DNA from: Bog-473 sp963737745 | GTDB lineage: Bacteria > Actinomycetota > Acidimicrobiia > Acidimicrobiales > RAAP-2 | Direction: 5' to 3' | NCBI GenBank assembly: GCA_963737745.1 | Contig: CAVTTR010000005.1 | Span: forward strand, 124,001 to 188,000 | Length of the DNA: 64,000 bases | In this document: positions 8,662-17,243 of the stretch, one piece after another | How positions within the stretch are numbered: position 1 is the stretch's first letter | Layout: each line of letters opens with the position of its first letter | Notes under the pieces: model-generated | The model's input: the letters and a program-made list of their open reading frames with translations, nothing else | The model's database searches: none | What the model was told of the DNA's origin: nothing | Made by a program: the position numbers and the translations under genes

Positions 8662-8904
8662 GGATGTCTCCTGTTCGCGCGTGCCGATCGGTGGCACTAC
8701 CAAGACTGATGTAGCTATAGCAGTTGTGCCTGAAAGCGAGGTATTTCCCGGAAAATGGAGTCGCATCGGCCCGTGCGGTCGTCGGCGAGTCACTACGTCA
8801 CGTCCTCCCATGCTCGCCAAGATCCGAGTCCTCGAATGCACAGCCCTTCTCCCCCCAGTTTCCCAGCGGCGCTACCCACGGCGCATAGCCCTACCGGCAT
8901 GAAA

Positions 8905-8919
8905 TTACACTGAGTCTAA
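8905..8919. promoter_or_regulatory. Island operator copy (13 of 14 arm bases), P450 side
   Basis: TTACACTGAGTCTAA matches the palindrome TTAGACTNAGTCTAA except at one base. It lies in the 460-bp region between the P450 gene and the divergent amidohydrolase gene, together with the perfect copy at 9064. The rest of this interval (8662-9123) shows no gene. Confidence 0.65.
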
Positions 8920-9063
8920 CTCCGTCTGGCAACGTCCGCCAGCCTGAATATGACCGCCCCTCGGCGTGGACGATCCTGCCACAGCCCAACCCCAGAGAGC
9001 CGCGTCGGCGAGGCCGGCGACAATCGGCGAACAAATTCGACTAGCGCCCTATTCTGCCGGGAG

Positions 9064-9078
9064 TTAGACTAAGTCTAA
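9064..9078. promoter_or_regulatory. Island operator, perfect copy 1
   Basis: TTAGACTAAGTCTAA is a perfect palindrome with 7-bp arms and a single central base. It lies 45 bp upstream of the TTG start of the amidohydrolase at 9124, in the position of a core promoter. It is one of two perfect copies in the window. Confidence 0.8.
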
Positions 9079-9123
9079 ATAAGTTCGGGGATGCCCCCAA
9101 CCAGACTCTTAGGAGGAACTCCC

Positions 9124-10427
9124 TTGCCTGATACCTCAAAAGTGGGCTCTCGCGGGATCTACGCCGCCGACCTCGAGCAGACGGTTCCCTATGGCATTTA
9201 TGACGCCGACCATCACCTCTATGCACCCGATGACGCGGTCACGCGGTATCTGCCCAAGGAGATGATCGATCGCGCCTGGCTCCCCGGCGAGCCCCACATG
9301 CTGACCAACGAAGAGTACGACGAGGAAGACGACAAGGACCGGCGCACCATCGGGGTTCACACACAACCCGAAGGTGGATTTGCGGGTGTGGACCTCTCGG
9401 AACTCTCAGGGATGGACGGGAAGATCCCCATCCCAGGGGCGATGCTGAACAAGCTCAATCCGATGAAGGATCTCGACCGGCTGAGCCGGGAGCAGCTCGT
9501 CGAGCGGTACAACTCCATGCGGCCGGCCTTCGAGCTCAAAGAGCCGCGCGCGTCGCCCTGATGGATATGCAGAACGTCGAGCTCGCCGTCCTGCATGCCG
9601 TGGGGACCGGCTGGGAGAGCTCGTTCAACCGCGGCGACACCGAAGCTGGTTACGCCGTGAATCGTGCCTTCAACGATTGGCTCTTCGAAGACTGGGGCTT
9701 CGCCTATGAAGACCGCATCATCGTTCCCGTGCCGATACCGCTCTATGACGTCGACTACGCGGTTGCTGAGCTGGAACGCTCGCTCGAGCGGGGCGCCCGG
9801 ATGATCGACCTCCAGCCCGGACCGGCCGGTGGCGGGCGCTCGCCATTCGATCCCTACTTCGATCCCTTCTGGAACATCGTCAACGAATCTCATACCAAGG
9901 TTGCAGTCCACCTCGGTGCTCCCTACACCAGGTACGGCGCCGAGTGGAGCGAGGATCCGAACGCTCGGTATCAGAACTTCAACGGATTCCAATGGGTTTC
10001 CTACTGGGGTGACCGACCGATTATGGAGACGGTCACCGCCATGATGTTCCACAACCTCTTCGGTCGCTTTCCGAACATCGACGTCCTGATCGCGGAATTC
10101 GGTTCGGTCTGGTTGCCCTACCTCCTCCGCAAACTCGACCACGCCATGATGCTGGGCCGCAAACCAAAGTGGGGCTCGCTCCCTGGTCGGCCGTCTTCGA
10201 TTTTCAAGGAACGCTGCGTGATCGCGCCATACCCCGAGGAAAACGTCAAGAGGGCGATCGACGAAGTGGGGGACAATTGCCTCGTCTTCGGATCGGACTT
10301 CCCTCACTCAGAGGGGATCCCAGATCCCATGCAGTATGTGCTGCAACTGAAGGACTTGGAGGATGTCACCATCAAAAAGATCATGCGCGACAACCTGAGC
10401 CGGTTCATCGGATTGCCCGCTTCGTGA
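9124..10427 (+). CDS. Amidohydrolase-2 family protein, paralogue A (frameshift)
   Basis: The start is a TTG at 9124 chosen because AGGAGG lies 7 bp before it. About 433 residues. Metal-binding features of the amidohydrolase_2 (ACMSD-like) fold are visible: DADHH near residue 27, VAVHLGAP mid-protein and FGSDFPHSEG near the C-terminus. Such enzymes decarboxylate or hydrolyse ring-cleavage type acids. The frame changes within CGCGCGC at about 9546-9552; losing one CG pair restores EPRVALMDMQN, which aligns without gaps to the paralogue at 30179. A conserved LNKLNPMKDLDR stretch is shared with that paralogue. It is followed after 12 bp by an acyl-CoA ligase gene. Confidence 0.85.
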
Positions 10428-10439
10428 TGCGGTAACCTC

Positions 10440-11951
10440 GTGCCGGTGGGGCTACCTCTTACCTGGCCGCACTACATCGACGAACTTGCGGCTTGCCACC
10501 CCACCGTTGTCGCCCTGACGACGCCAGATGAGGTCCTGACGTGGCAGCAGCTTGCGACGCAGTCATCATTCGTGGGCAAACGATTCGCCGAGCTCGGTGT
10601 AAAGCCCGGTGACGTCATCACCATCGAGTTGGCCAACTGCGTCGCGCACGTCATCTGTTCGGTTGCGGCCTGGCGTGTCGGCGCCACCGTTCTCCCCCTG
10701 CGCTGGGATCTGCCGGAACCGGAACGTCGACGCCTCCATGCCCTCGCTCTTCCCACACTCGTCATCACTCCCGAAGAAACCACCCACGACAAGGAGATTT
10801 CGGCTCCCGAGCTGATGGAGGACGCCGATGGCCAGGAGCCACCGCACCTTCCCCGCGCCGTCTCGGAAATCGCGTGGCTCATCGCGTCGGGAGGCTCGAC
10901 GGGTGCCCCGAAGTTGATCGCGTCCTCAATGGCGACGGTCATCGGCCCGGGCGGGCTGCCTGAGGTAGGAAGCGGCCGCCCCTCCTTCGTCGATGCCCAA
11001 CACCACCGTCATCCCGTCCACCTGGTCTGCTCTCCCCTGTACCACACGCAGGGGTTCGCCTTGCTGTGCCACACGCTGCTCGATGACTTCAGGAACGTCC
11101 TCATACCGCGATTCGACGCAGAGGTAGTTCTCGACATCATCGAGGCCGAGCGCGTGACGCTCATGGCTCTCGTTCCCACCATGTTGATCCGACTTCTCCG
11201 GAGCCCAACCGTGAGGGAACGGGATCTGTCGAGCCTCGAAGTCGTCTTGCATGGTGCGGGCGCCTGTCCCGAATGGGCCATCCGACAATGGATCGAAATA
11301 GTCGGTCCAGAAAGATTCGTGATGGGGTACGGGTCATCGGAAGGAGTATGCAGCACGCAGATTCGAGGGGACGAGTGGCTGCGTCACCCCGGAAGCGTGG
11401 GGCGTCCGGGACGTACCGAGGTGTTGGTGGTCGACGAGAGGGGTCGACCAGTTCCTGCCGGAGAGGTGGGCGAGCTGTACTTTCGGCCGGTCGAAGGCGA
11501 CCACAATGTCCGTTACATCGGGCACGTGGAGCCGCGCACCTTGTCCGGCGGTTTCCTCTCCATCGGCGATCTCGGTTCGGTAGACGAGGAGGGCTACCTC
11601 TACATAGCCGATCGTCGAACCGACATGATCGTGAGCGGTGGGGCGAACGTCTACGTTTCAGAGGTCGAATCCGTCCTCCTGCTGCATCCTGAGGTCGATG
11701 ATGCGGTCGTCATTGGCCTGAGAGATCCCGAATGGGGCCGTCGAGTACACGGCGTGCTTCAGCTCCGCCCAGAAGCACGTGCGGAAGGGGTTATCGAATC
11801 GGTTCGGGCGCACTGCCGGGAGCACCTCGTCGCGTACAAGGCACCCAAAACCTTCGAGATCGTCGACGATATCGGCCGGTCCGACTCGGGCAAGGTGAAT
11901 CGACGGCAGCTCGCAGAGGTTCGCGAGCCGCTCCAGCTGCGCAACGATTAG
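10440..11951 (+). CDS. AMP-forming acyl-CoA synthetase/ligase A
   Basis: 503 residues from a GTG start. ANL-superfamily motifs are clear: the P-loop IASGGSTGAPKL near residues 148-159, GYGSSE as the A5 motif, DRRTDMIVSGGANVYVSEVE as the hinge and A8 region, and the catalytic Lys in SDSGKVNRRQL. It would adenylate a carboxylic acid and pass it to CoA. It is the second gene of the operon behind the amidohydrolase. It converges with the TetR gene; their stop codons overlap by 4 bp. The acid is unknown, but the context suggests an island intermediate. Confidence 0.92.
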   Translation: MPVGLPLTWPHYIDELAACHPTVVALTTPDEVLTWQQLATQSSFVGKRFAELGVKPGDVITIELANCVAHVICSVAAWRVGATVLPLRWDLPEPERRRLHALALPTLVITPEETTHDKEISAPELMEDADGQEPPHLPRAVSEIAWLIASGGSTGAPKLIASSMATVIGPGGLPEVGSGRPSFVDAQHHRHPVHLVCSPLYHTQGFALLCHTLLDDFRNVLIPRFDAEVVLDIIEAERVTLMALVPTMLIRLLRSPTVRERDLSSLEVVLHGAGACPEWAIRQWIEIVGPERFVMGYGSSEGVCSTQIRGDEWLRHPGSVGRPGRTEVLVVDERGRPVPAGEVGELYFRPVEGDHNVRYIGHVEPRTLSGGFLSIGDLGSVDEEGYLYIADRRTDMIVSGGANVYVSEVESVLLLHPEVDDAVVIGLRDPEWGRRVHGVLQLRPEARAEGVIESVRAHCREHLVAYKAPKTFEIVDDIGRSDSGKVNRRQLAEVREPLQLRND

Positions 11952-12625
11952 AAGGAAAGGTCGTTGTCGGGATGGAGGCCGGCGAGAACGAAGGCCGTCC
12001 GACGCCGCAGTAATTGGTTGAGCTTTCCGTCTCCCTGTGACCACAGCTGGATCGAATCGAGCACCAACGCTTCGAGAATGTGAGACATCTCCGACGGTGA
12101 GATCTGATCTGTGACCTTGCCCTCTTCCTGAGCCCGGACGAAGAGAGGTTCGTAGGCGTCGCGGATGTTCGGTCCAGTGGGAGGCTCGACGTCGGGACGC
12201 GGCGGACGGCGGAACTCGGCCAGTGCACGACCGACGGCGGCCGGGGGTGCCGCCGTGATGCGACGATTCAGGGTGTTCATGAGTCGTCGCAAGGAGTCTT
12301 CGAGCGTGCGACCAGCCTCCTGGCAGCGCTCCGATTCCTGGATCAAAAGAAAGGAGGTGCCCCATCCCATCTCAAGAAGGATCTCCTCCTTGCGGGCAAA
12401 GTGAAAATAGAACGTCCCTTTCGTCACGTGCGCGGCCGCCGCAATCTCCTCGACGGTGGTGTCCTCAATGCCCCTCTCAAAGCCTCTCGCGGCCCATAGG
12501 TCCAGAGCTGTTCGGACGAGCCGACGTCGCGTCTCACGGGATCGTTCCTGCACCAACCCTGACCGCCGCGGCTGGTTCGTGGTGTTTCCCGTACCGTCGT
12601 GGGTCGTGCTCGGAGAGGCCGTCAT
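11948..12625 (-). CDS. TetR-family regulator within the catabolic island
   Basis: 225 residues from the ATG at 12625; an upstream in-frame ATG at 12736 adds residues of low quality. Residues about 25-70 hold the TetR helix-turn-helix (TVEEIAAAAHVTKGTFYFHF followed by ARKEEILLEM). The C-terminal ligand domain is unclassified. Being the only regulator in the 7.5-36.7 kb island, it is the best candidate to bind the TTAGACTNAGTCTAA palindromes. Its own short upstream region (12626-12677) has no clear copy, so it may not control itself. Confidence 0.92.
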   Translation of the reverse strand: MTASPSTTHDGTGNTTNQPRRSGLVQERSRETRRRLVRTALDLWAARGFERGIEDTTVEEIAAAAHVTKGTFYFHFARKEEILLEMGWGTSFLLIQESERCQEAGRTLEDSLRRLMNTLNRRITAAPPAAVGRALAEFRRPPRPDVEPPTGPNIRDAYEPLFVRAQEEGKVTDQISPSEMSHILEALVLDSIQLWSQGDGKLNQLLRRRTAFVLAGLHPDNDLSF

Positions 12626-12677
12626 CAGGGTCAATCCTAGCCCGCCGCGTATAGCGCTAAAGCGACGCAGACGTAGG

Positions 12678-13523
12678 TCAGGCTTCCATTGAGCCTGCCA
12701 TGTCGGCTGCCATGAGGAACTGGACGACGGGACCACCGGCCTCCCACGTACCCGCGATGGATGACTCGATATGACCCGAGTCCACCAGGAGGGTTGCCCC
12801 GCTGATCCCGCTGGCGGCGTCGCTGTTCAAGAAGAGCATGACGTTGCCCATCTGCTCGGGAACCAGAACAGGCGTCCCCGTCGCGTCCCGAAAGTCCTTG
12901 CCGAATGCATCGAGCCATCCATTGGCACGGGCCAGGGGGGTATCGGTCGGCCCGGGACAGATCGCGTTGATGCGGATCCCCTTGCTGGCGAGTGGATAGC
13001 TCTGTCGGGCGACGTATGCGTTCATCACTTGCTTGCTGAACGTGTAGGTGTTGCTGCCGTCGTGGGCGCTCACCCAGGCGTCGGCCGACTCGTAGTCGGG
13101 CGTGTCCAGGAATTCGACGAGGGTGTCGAGTTGCCCCAGCCAGCCGAGACCAGCGACGGAGGAAATGAGGCAAGCGGCCGAACCCGCGCCAAGTCTCCCG
13201 TCGTCGATCATCCGCTCAAGCAGATGACGGTGCGCAATGAAGTTGACCTTCATGACACCTGGACCGTCGGCGATACCGGCGGCGCAAAAGACCGCCTGTA
13301 CGGGCCCATCAACCTGTTCGAGAGCAGTGTCCAATCCCGCGCGGTCTCGGAGATCAACCTGAATCGCCTGGGCCACCGGATACCCGATTGGGGCAATGTC
13401 CATCACTGCCACTTCGGCCCCGAGGGCCGCAGCCGTCTGGGCCGCCGCCGCACCCATTCCGGTGGCGCCACCTACTACGAGTACTCGCTTGCCGTCGTAA
13501 CGGAAATCTTCGAAACCAGACAT
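12678..13523 (-). CDS. SDR, 3-alpha-hydroxysteroid dehydrogenase/carbonyl reductase-like
   Basis: About 281 residues from the ATG at 13523, preceded by AAAGGG. The NAD(P) motif is GGATGMGAAAA. Catalytic Ser lies in LISSVAG and Tyr/Lys in YTFSKQ. The short VDLRDRAGLDTAL segment, the long insertion between Ser and Tyr, and the ending with GGPVVQF resemble the bacterial 3-alpha-HSD group more than classical FabG. It would oxidise or reduce a hydroxyl or keto group on a polycyclic or similar substrate. It is divergent from the acyl-CoA dehydrogenase pair across a degenerate island operator. Confidence 0.85.
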   Translation of the reverse strand: MSGFEDFRYDGKRVLVVGGATGMGAAAAQTAAALGAEVAVMDIAPIGYPVAQAIQVDLRDRAGLDTALEQVDGPVQAVFCAAGIADGPGVMKVNFIAHRHLLERMIDDGRLGAGSAACLISSVAGLGWLGQLDTLVEFLDTPDYESADAWVSAHDGSNTYTFSKQVMNAYVARQSYPLASKGIRINAICPGPTDTPLARANGWLDAFGKDFRDATGTPVLVPEQMGNVMLFLNSDAASGISGATLLVDSGHIESSIAGTWEAGGPVVQFLMAADMAGSMEA

Positions 13524-13598
13524 TCCTTTACCCTTTCTTTTCGGAGGACCATCTCTCATGGCCTCTCGAAGCGGAGTGGAAGACCTCGGCCGCCCGAA

Positions 13599-13613
13599 TT
13601 ATACTTAGTACAA
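13599..13613. promoter_or_regulatory. Island operator copy (11 of 14 arm bases), SDR/ACAD divergent promoter
   Basis: TTATACTTAGTACAA keeps the spacing and the ACT-N-AGT core of the palindrome. It lies 75 bp from the SDR start and 49 bp from the acyl-CoA dehydrogenase start, so it could act on both. Confidence 0.5.
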
Positions 13614-13662
13614 AATCGCGGGCCGTGCTGCTCGACCGTCGGCGACCCTTGAAAGGATTGGC

Positions 13663-14790
13663 GTGGATCCAGACCTCACCTCCGACCAGCTGCTCCTACG
13701 AGAAACCACCGAGAGGTTCATCGAGGAAACCCTGCCACTGAGCCGTGTCCGTGAAATGGCGGAGTCCAACGAGGAACCCGACCCGTCCTACTGGTCGAAG
13801 GGAGCCGACCTCGGCTGGTTCGCCTTCCTAGCCCCAGAAGAGCTGGGAGGGGGAAGCATTTCTGGAAACGGTCTCCTTGACGCCGTCATCCTCGCCGAGG
13901 TGCGGGGAACACACCTGCAACCGGGTCCATTCATCGATACCAATGTGGTCATCGCATCGCTGGCGACCCATGGCTCCGAAGATCAACGAGCAAAAGTAGT
14001 GCCCTCCCTCGTCTCCGGCGAGGTCTCGGCCGTATGGGCCATGGCCAGCGCCACCGGTGACTGGTCGGGAAAGGGCGGGGTTGAGTGCAAGCGGTCCGCG
14101 ACGGGCTTTCGCCTCAATGGACACAAGGCTCTCGTGGTCGAGGCACAGGGTGCCGACTGGGTGTTGGTCACCACCGAGTGCCACGGGGACGGGCCGATCC
14201 AGTTCCTCGTCCCGACTCGAACTCCGGGGCTGTCGGTCGTGCCGAGAGACGGTCTGGACCTGACCCGTCGTTTATGTGAGATCCATTTCGAGGACGTGGA
14301 CCTGGACGAAGCGTCGATCGTCGGTACAACCGAGTCTGCAGCATCGACCATCGACAGCCAGATGCAACTCGCCGCCCTTTTGAGCGTGGCGGAGTGCATC
14401 GGAGCCATGGATTACCTTTTCAATCTCGCTTTGACCTACAGCAAGGACCGCATCGCCTTCGGGCGCCCCATCGGTTCCTTTCAGGCCGTCAAGCATCAAC
14501 TGGCCGACACCAGCCTTTCCCTGGAGATGAGTAAGGCCGCCGCGACAGCGGCCTCGCAAGCGGTGCAGCACGGGGCGGCGAATAGTTCCGAAGTGGCGAG
14601 CATCGCCAAGGCCTTCGTGAGCCAGGCCGCGGTAGACCTGGCTCACAACTGCTGGCAGATTTTCGGCGGCATCGCCTACACCTGGGAGCACGACTTCCAC
14701 CTGTACCTACGCCGTCTCACCGTCGACGCATCCCTCTACGGACCACCGGCCTGGCACAGGGAACGAATCTGCCAGCTGGCAGCCGTCTGA
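13663..14790 (+). CDS. Acyl-CoA dehydrogenase, small subunit of a probable pair
   Basis: 375 residues from a GTG with GAAAGGA 5 bp before it. It has the acyl-CoA dehydrogenase layout: an N-terminal helical domain, a central beta domain (SAVWAMASATGD, where the FAD contact is usually found), and a C-terminal domain with RIAFGRPIGSFQAVKHQLAD and the ending GGIAYTWEHDFHLYLRR. This ending is typical of the subunits that form alpha2-beta2 dehydrogenases in steroid and branched-chain acid degradation. It is 25 bp from the second dehydrogenase gene, supporting a complex. Confidence 0.9.
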   Translation: MDPDLTSDQLLLRETTERFIEETLPLSRVREMAESNEEPDPSYWSKGADLGWFAFLAPEELGGGSISGNGLLDAVILAEVRGTHLQPGPFIDTNVVIASLATHGSEDQRAKVVPSLVSGEVSAVWAMASATGDWSGKGGVECKRSATGFRLNGHKALVVEAQGADWVLVTTECHGDGPIQFLVPTRTPGLSVVPRDGLDLTRRLCEIHFEDVDLDEASIVGTTESAASTIDSQMQLAALLSVAECIGAMDYLFNLALTYSKDRIAFGRPIGSFQAVKHQLADTSLSLEMSKAAATAASQAVQHGAANSSEVASIAKAFVSQAAVDLAHNCWQIFGGIAYTWEHDFHLYLRRLTVDASLYGPPAWHRERICQLAAV

Positions 14791-14815
14791 GACCGCGCAG
14801 TTAAGGAAGGACGAC

Positions 14816-16084
14816 ATGGCCCCTTCATCCGATGTTGCGACGTATCGCCACCAAGCCAGGGAATGGCTGGAGGCCAACCTCGAGCCCCGCGATCCGCGCC
14901 AGCCTCTTCGGGTGCGCGGTGCGGGGCATAGGACTCGGGAGGAGTTCCTGTCCGAGCGCGCCCTCCAGAAGAAGGTCTACGAGGCCGGTTATGCCGGCAT
15001 CAGCTGGCCCAAGGAGTACGGAGGGCAGGGGCTGACTCAGGATCACGCACGGGCGTTTGCCGAGGAAGCCAGGAGCTTCGAAATGCCCGATCTTGGACAC
15101 GCCGGCGGGACGACCTACGGAGCCTGCGCCCAAACCATGCTGCGCCACGCGTCGCCGGAGTTTCTGGCTCGCCACATCCCCCGGATGTTGGCGGGCGACG
15201 AACTCTTCGTTCAGCTCTTCTCCGAACCCAGTGCGGGCTCCGATCTCGCCGGCATCACCACCAGGGCGGTCCAGGACGGCGAATCGTGGGTGCTCACGGG
15301 CTCGAAGGTCTGGACCAGCGGTGCCGCCTACGCCGACTACGGCATGTGTCTGGCCCGAACCGACTTCGACGCGCCGAAGCACCGTGGTCTCACGTGGTTC
15401 GCCGTCCCACTGACGACCCGAGGTGTCACGGTCCAGCCGATCCGAGAAATCAGCGGGGAGGCGGAGTTCTGCCAAGAGTTCCTCGATGAGGTCGAGGTGC
15501 CTGCGGCGGACGTGATCGGCGAAGTGAATCAAGGCTGGTCGGTAACCCAGACCATGCTCCTCATCGAACGCAGTTCGGGACGCGACGATCCGTCATTCCT
15601 TCCACCTGTCGATTCGGGCATAGACCCGTCCCTGATGGAACTGATCGAGAGCGTGCAAAGGACGACGGACCCGGTGGCCCGACAACTCTTGGCCCAGATC
15701 CATGTCGCCGACTGGGTTCGTGTCAAGCTCGGTCAGCGCGTGGCCGGCCTGATGCGGACGAGCGACAGACCGGCTGCCGGAATCGCGGCCTACTGGAAGC
15801 TGGCGGCTGGTACCTACGATCCGTTGCGAGCGAAGAGCATCATGGAGCTTGGCCAAGGAGGCCCACTCACCTGGACCGAAGGGGACGAGAGTGGCGGCCG
15901 ACTCGCCATCGACTATCTGAACAGCCGGGTGTGGTCCATCGCCGGGGGATCGAACGAAATGCAACGCAACGCCATCAGCGAGCAGGTGCTCGGCCTACCG
16001 CGTGAGCCGAGCTACGACGCTGACCGTCCCTTCAGCGAGGTGATTCGAAACGCGCACAACTGGACGGGACGACCGACGTCGTAG
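14816..16084 (+). CDS. Acyl-CoA dehydrogenase, large subunit of a probable pair
   Basis: 422 residues starting at the ATG at 14816. Family features are SWPKEYGGQGLT, FVQLFSEPSAGSDLAGITTRA (substrate/FAD-binding strand), the KVWTSGA motif and the C-terminal SIAGGSNEMQRNAISEQVLGLP. The last segment carries the usual FAD-contact Gly and the region of the catalytic base. With the adjacent smaller protein it would introduce a 2,3-double bond in an acyl-CoA thioester. The substrate is inferred to be the acid activated by one of the two island ligases. Confidence 0.92.
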   Translation: MAPSSDVATYRHQAREWLEANLEPRDPRQPLRVRGAGHRTREEFLSERALQKKVYEAGYAGISWPKEYGGQGLTQDHARAFAEEARSFEMPDLGHAGGTTYGACAQTMLRHASPEFLARHIPRMLAGDELFVQLFSEPSAGSDLAGITTRAVQDGESWVLTGSKVWTSGAAYADYGMCLARTDFDAPKHRGLTWFAVPLTTRGVTVQPIREISGEAEFCQEFLDEVEVPAADVIGEVNQGWSVTQTMLLIERSSGRDDPSFLPPVDSGIDPSLMELIESVQRTTDPVARQLLAQIHVADWVRVKLGQRVAGLMRTSDRPAAGIAAYWKLAAGTYDPLRAKSIMELGQGGPLTWTEGDESGGRLAIDYLNSRVWSIAGGSNEMQRNAISEQVLGLPREPSYDADRPFSEVIRNAHNWTGRPTS

Positions 16085-16105
16085 CACGCCTCGCCGGCAC
16101 CGAAG

Positions 16106-16429
16106 TCAAATCTGTACCTGCACCACATCATCGATAACGCGGGTGGAGAACATCATCAGATCCTGATTGAAGCCGTCCGACGACGCCGGCCGTACGCAGG
16201 TGCCCGAGCGCACGTCATAGCGACTCGCGTGTTGCGGGCAGACGATGAAGCACCCTTCCTCGAGCGGGCGCCCGCCGAGCACGGTGCCTTGATGCGGACA
16301 CAGGTTCTGGAAGGCGAAGAACTCGCCATCGACGTTGGCCACCGCGACCGGAAAGCCGTCCACTTCCACCGTCGCCGTCTCGCCCGGTCCGATCCAATCG
16401 GCTGGGAGTGCGTCGTAGAACTCCGCCAT
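16106..16429 (-). CDS. Rieske [2Fe-2S] ferredoxin
   Basis: 107 residues from the ATG at 16429. It has the Rieske ligand pair CPHQG and CPQHASRYD about 18 residues apart, with an N-terminal beta domain (ADWIGPGETATVEVDGFPVA). It is a soluble one-cluster electron carrier of the kind that serves a ring-hydroxylating oxygenase or P450. No oxygenase alpha subunit is present, so the two island P450s are possible partners. It follows the SDR gene (16459) by about 29 bp on the same strand and so belongs to the operon starting at 18511. Confidence 0.9.
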   Translation of the reverse strand: MAEFYDALPADWIGPGETATVEVDGFPVAVANVDGEFFAFQNLCPHQGTVLGGRPLEEGCFIVCPQHASRYDVRSGTCVRPASSDGFNQDLMMFSTRVIDDVVQVQI

Positions 16430-16458
16430 GATTTCGGTGGGTCCGCCGTCGCTCCGAG

Positions 16459-17243
16459 TTAGTAGCTGCGAACCCGCACGACGTCGAGTTTCTGACCCCT
16501 CGGCCGCGTGACGATGAAAAGATGAACCGCCGCCACGCTCTCCACGCTCTGTCCCCCATGCTTTCCCATCACCCGCGCAATGGTGCCCTCTTCTTGGAGA
16601 CGCGCCCATACCTTGCCGGGGTCTCCGGGCATGATCTCCCAGTCGGTCGGGCCGCCACCCTCCCCCAGGGCCACGCCCTGGATGATGGTCGAGACCCGGA
16701 TCTCCTCTTTTTCGAATTCGAGGCTGAGCGACCGACCGAGGGCTTCGAGCCCCGCCTTCGTTATGGTGTAGATGGCCTGATACGGGAACACCTCAATCGT
16801 CGCCTCTGAAGAGGTGTTGATGATCTCCCCCCTCCTGCGGCCCGCAGCAGGGGGATGGCGGCACGGCACGTGTACACAGGGCCCAAGAGGTTGGTCGACA
16901 CCTGGGCTGAGATCTCAGCGTCGCCGAGTTCCTCAAAAGCGCATGGTCGCTGCAGCGCAGCATTGTTGATGAGGATGTCCAACTTCCCAAACTGCTTGTC
17001 GATCTCAGAGAAGGCGGATCTGACGCTCTCGGGGTTCGCCACGTCGGTGACGATGCCGAGCGCCCGATCACCCAGCTCAGCCTCGACCGATTTCAGCCGG
17101 TCCGAGCCCCGAGCCAGGAGCACCACCTGGGCCCCCTCGGCCGCAAAGAGCCGGGCAACCGCCAAGCCTGACCCACTCGTGGCACCAGTGATCGCCGCCA
17201 CCCGGCCCGAGAGTTGTCCCGTCCCGTTGCCTTGGGAACTCAT
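16459..17243 (-). CDS. Short-chain dehydrogenase/reductase (frameshift in G6 run)
   Basis: About 261 residues when joined. The start overlaps the stop of the amidohydrolase gene as ATGA. The coenzyme motif is TGATSGSGLAVA; NNAA, SSEAT and Tyr-x3-Lys (YTITK) are present. The frame breaks at a six-base C run (16827-16832 on the plus strand); one more base there would join AAGGG to EIINTSSEAT. The C-terminal region is atypical (ends RGQKLDVVRVRSY) and lacks the usual substrate loop pattern. Operon position places it in the amidohydrolase/Rieske unit. Confidence 0.85.

Noticed and set aside
9559..9563. TGATG overlap inside amidohydrolase A as a programmed stop-start
   Set aside because: The paralogue at 30179 aligns across the site without a gap when two bases are removed from CGCGCGC, so a plain frameshift is more likely.
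9357..10307. A 316-codon minus-strand frame
   Set aside because: Antisense to amidohydrolase A; contains no motif and fits the GC3 shadow pattern.
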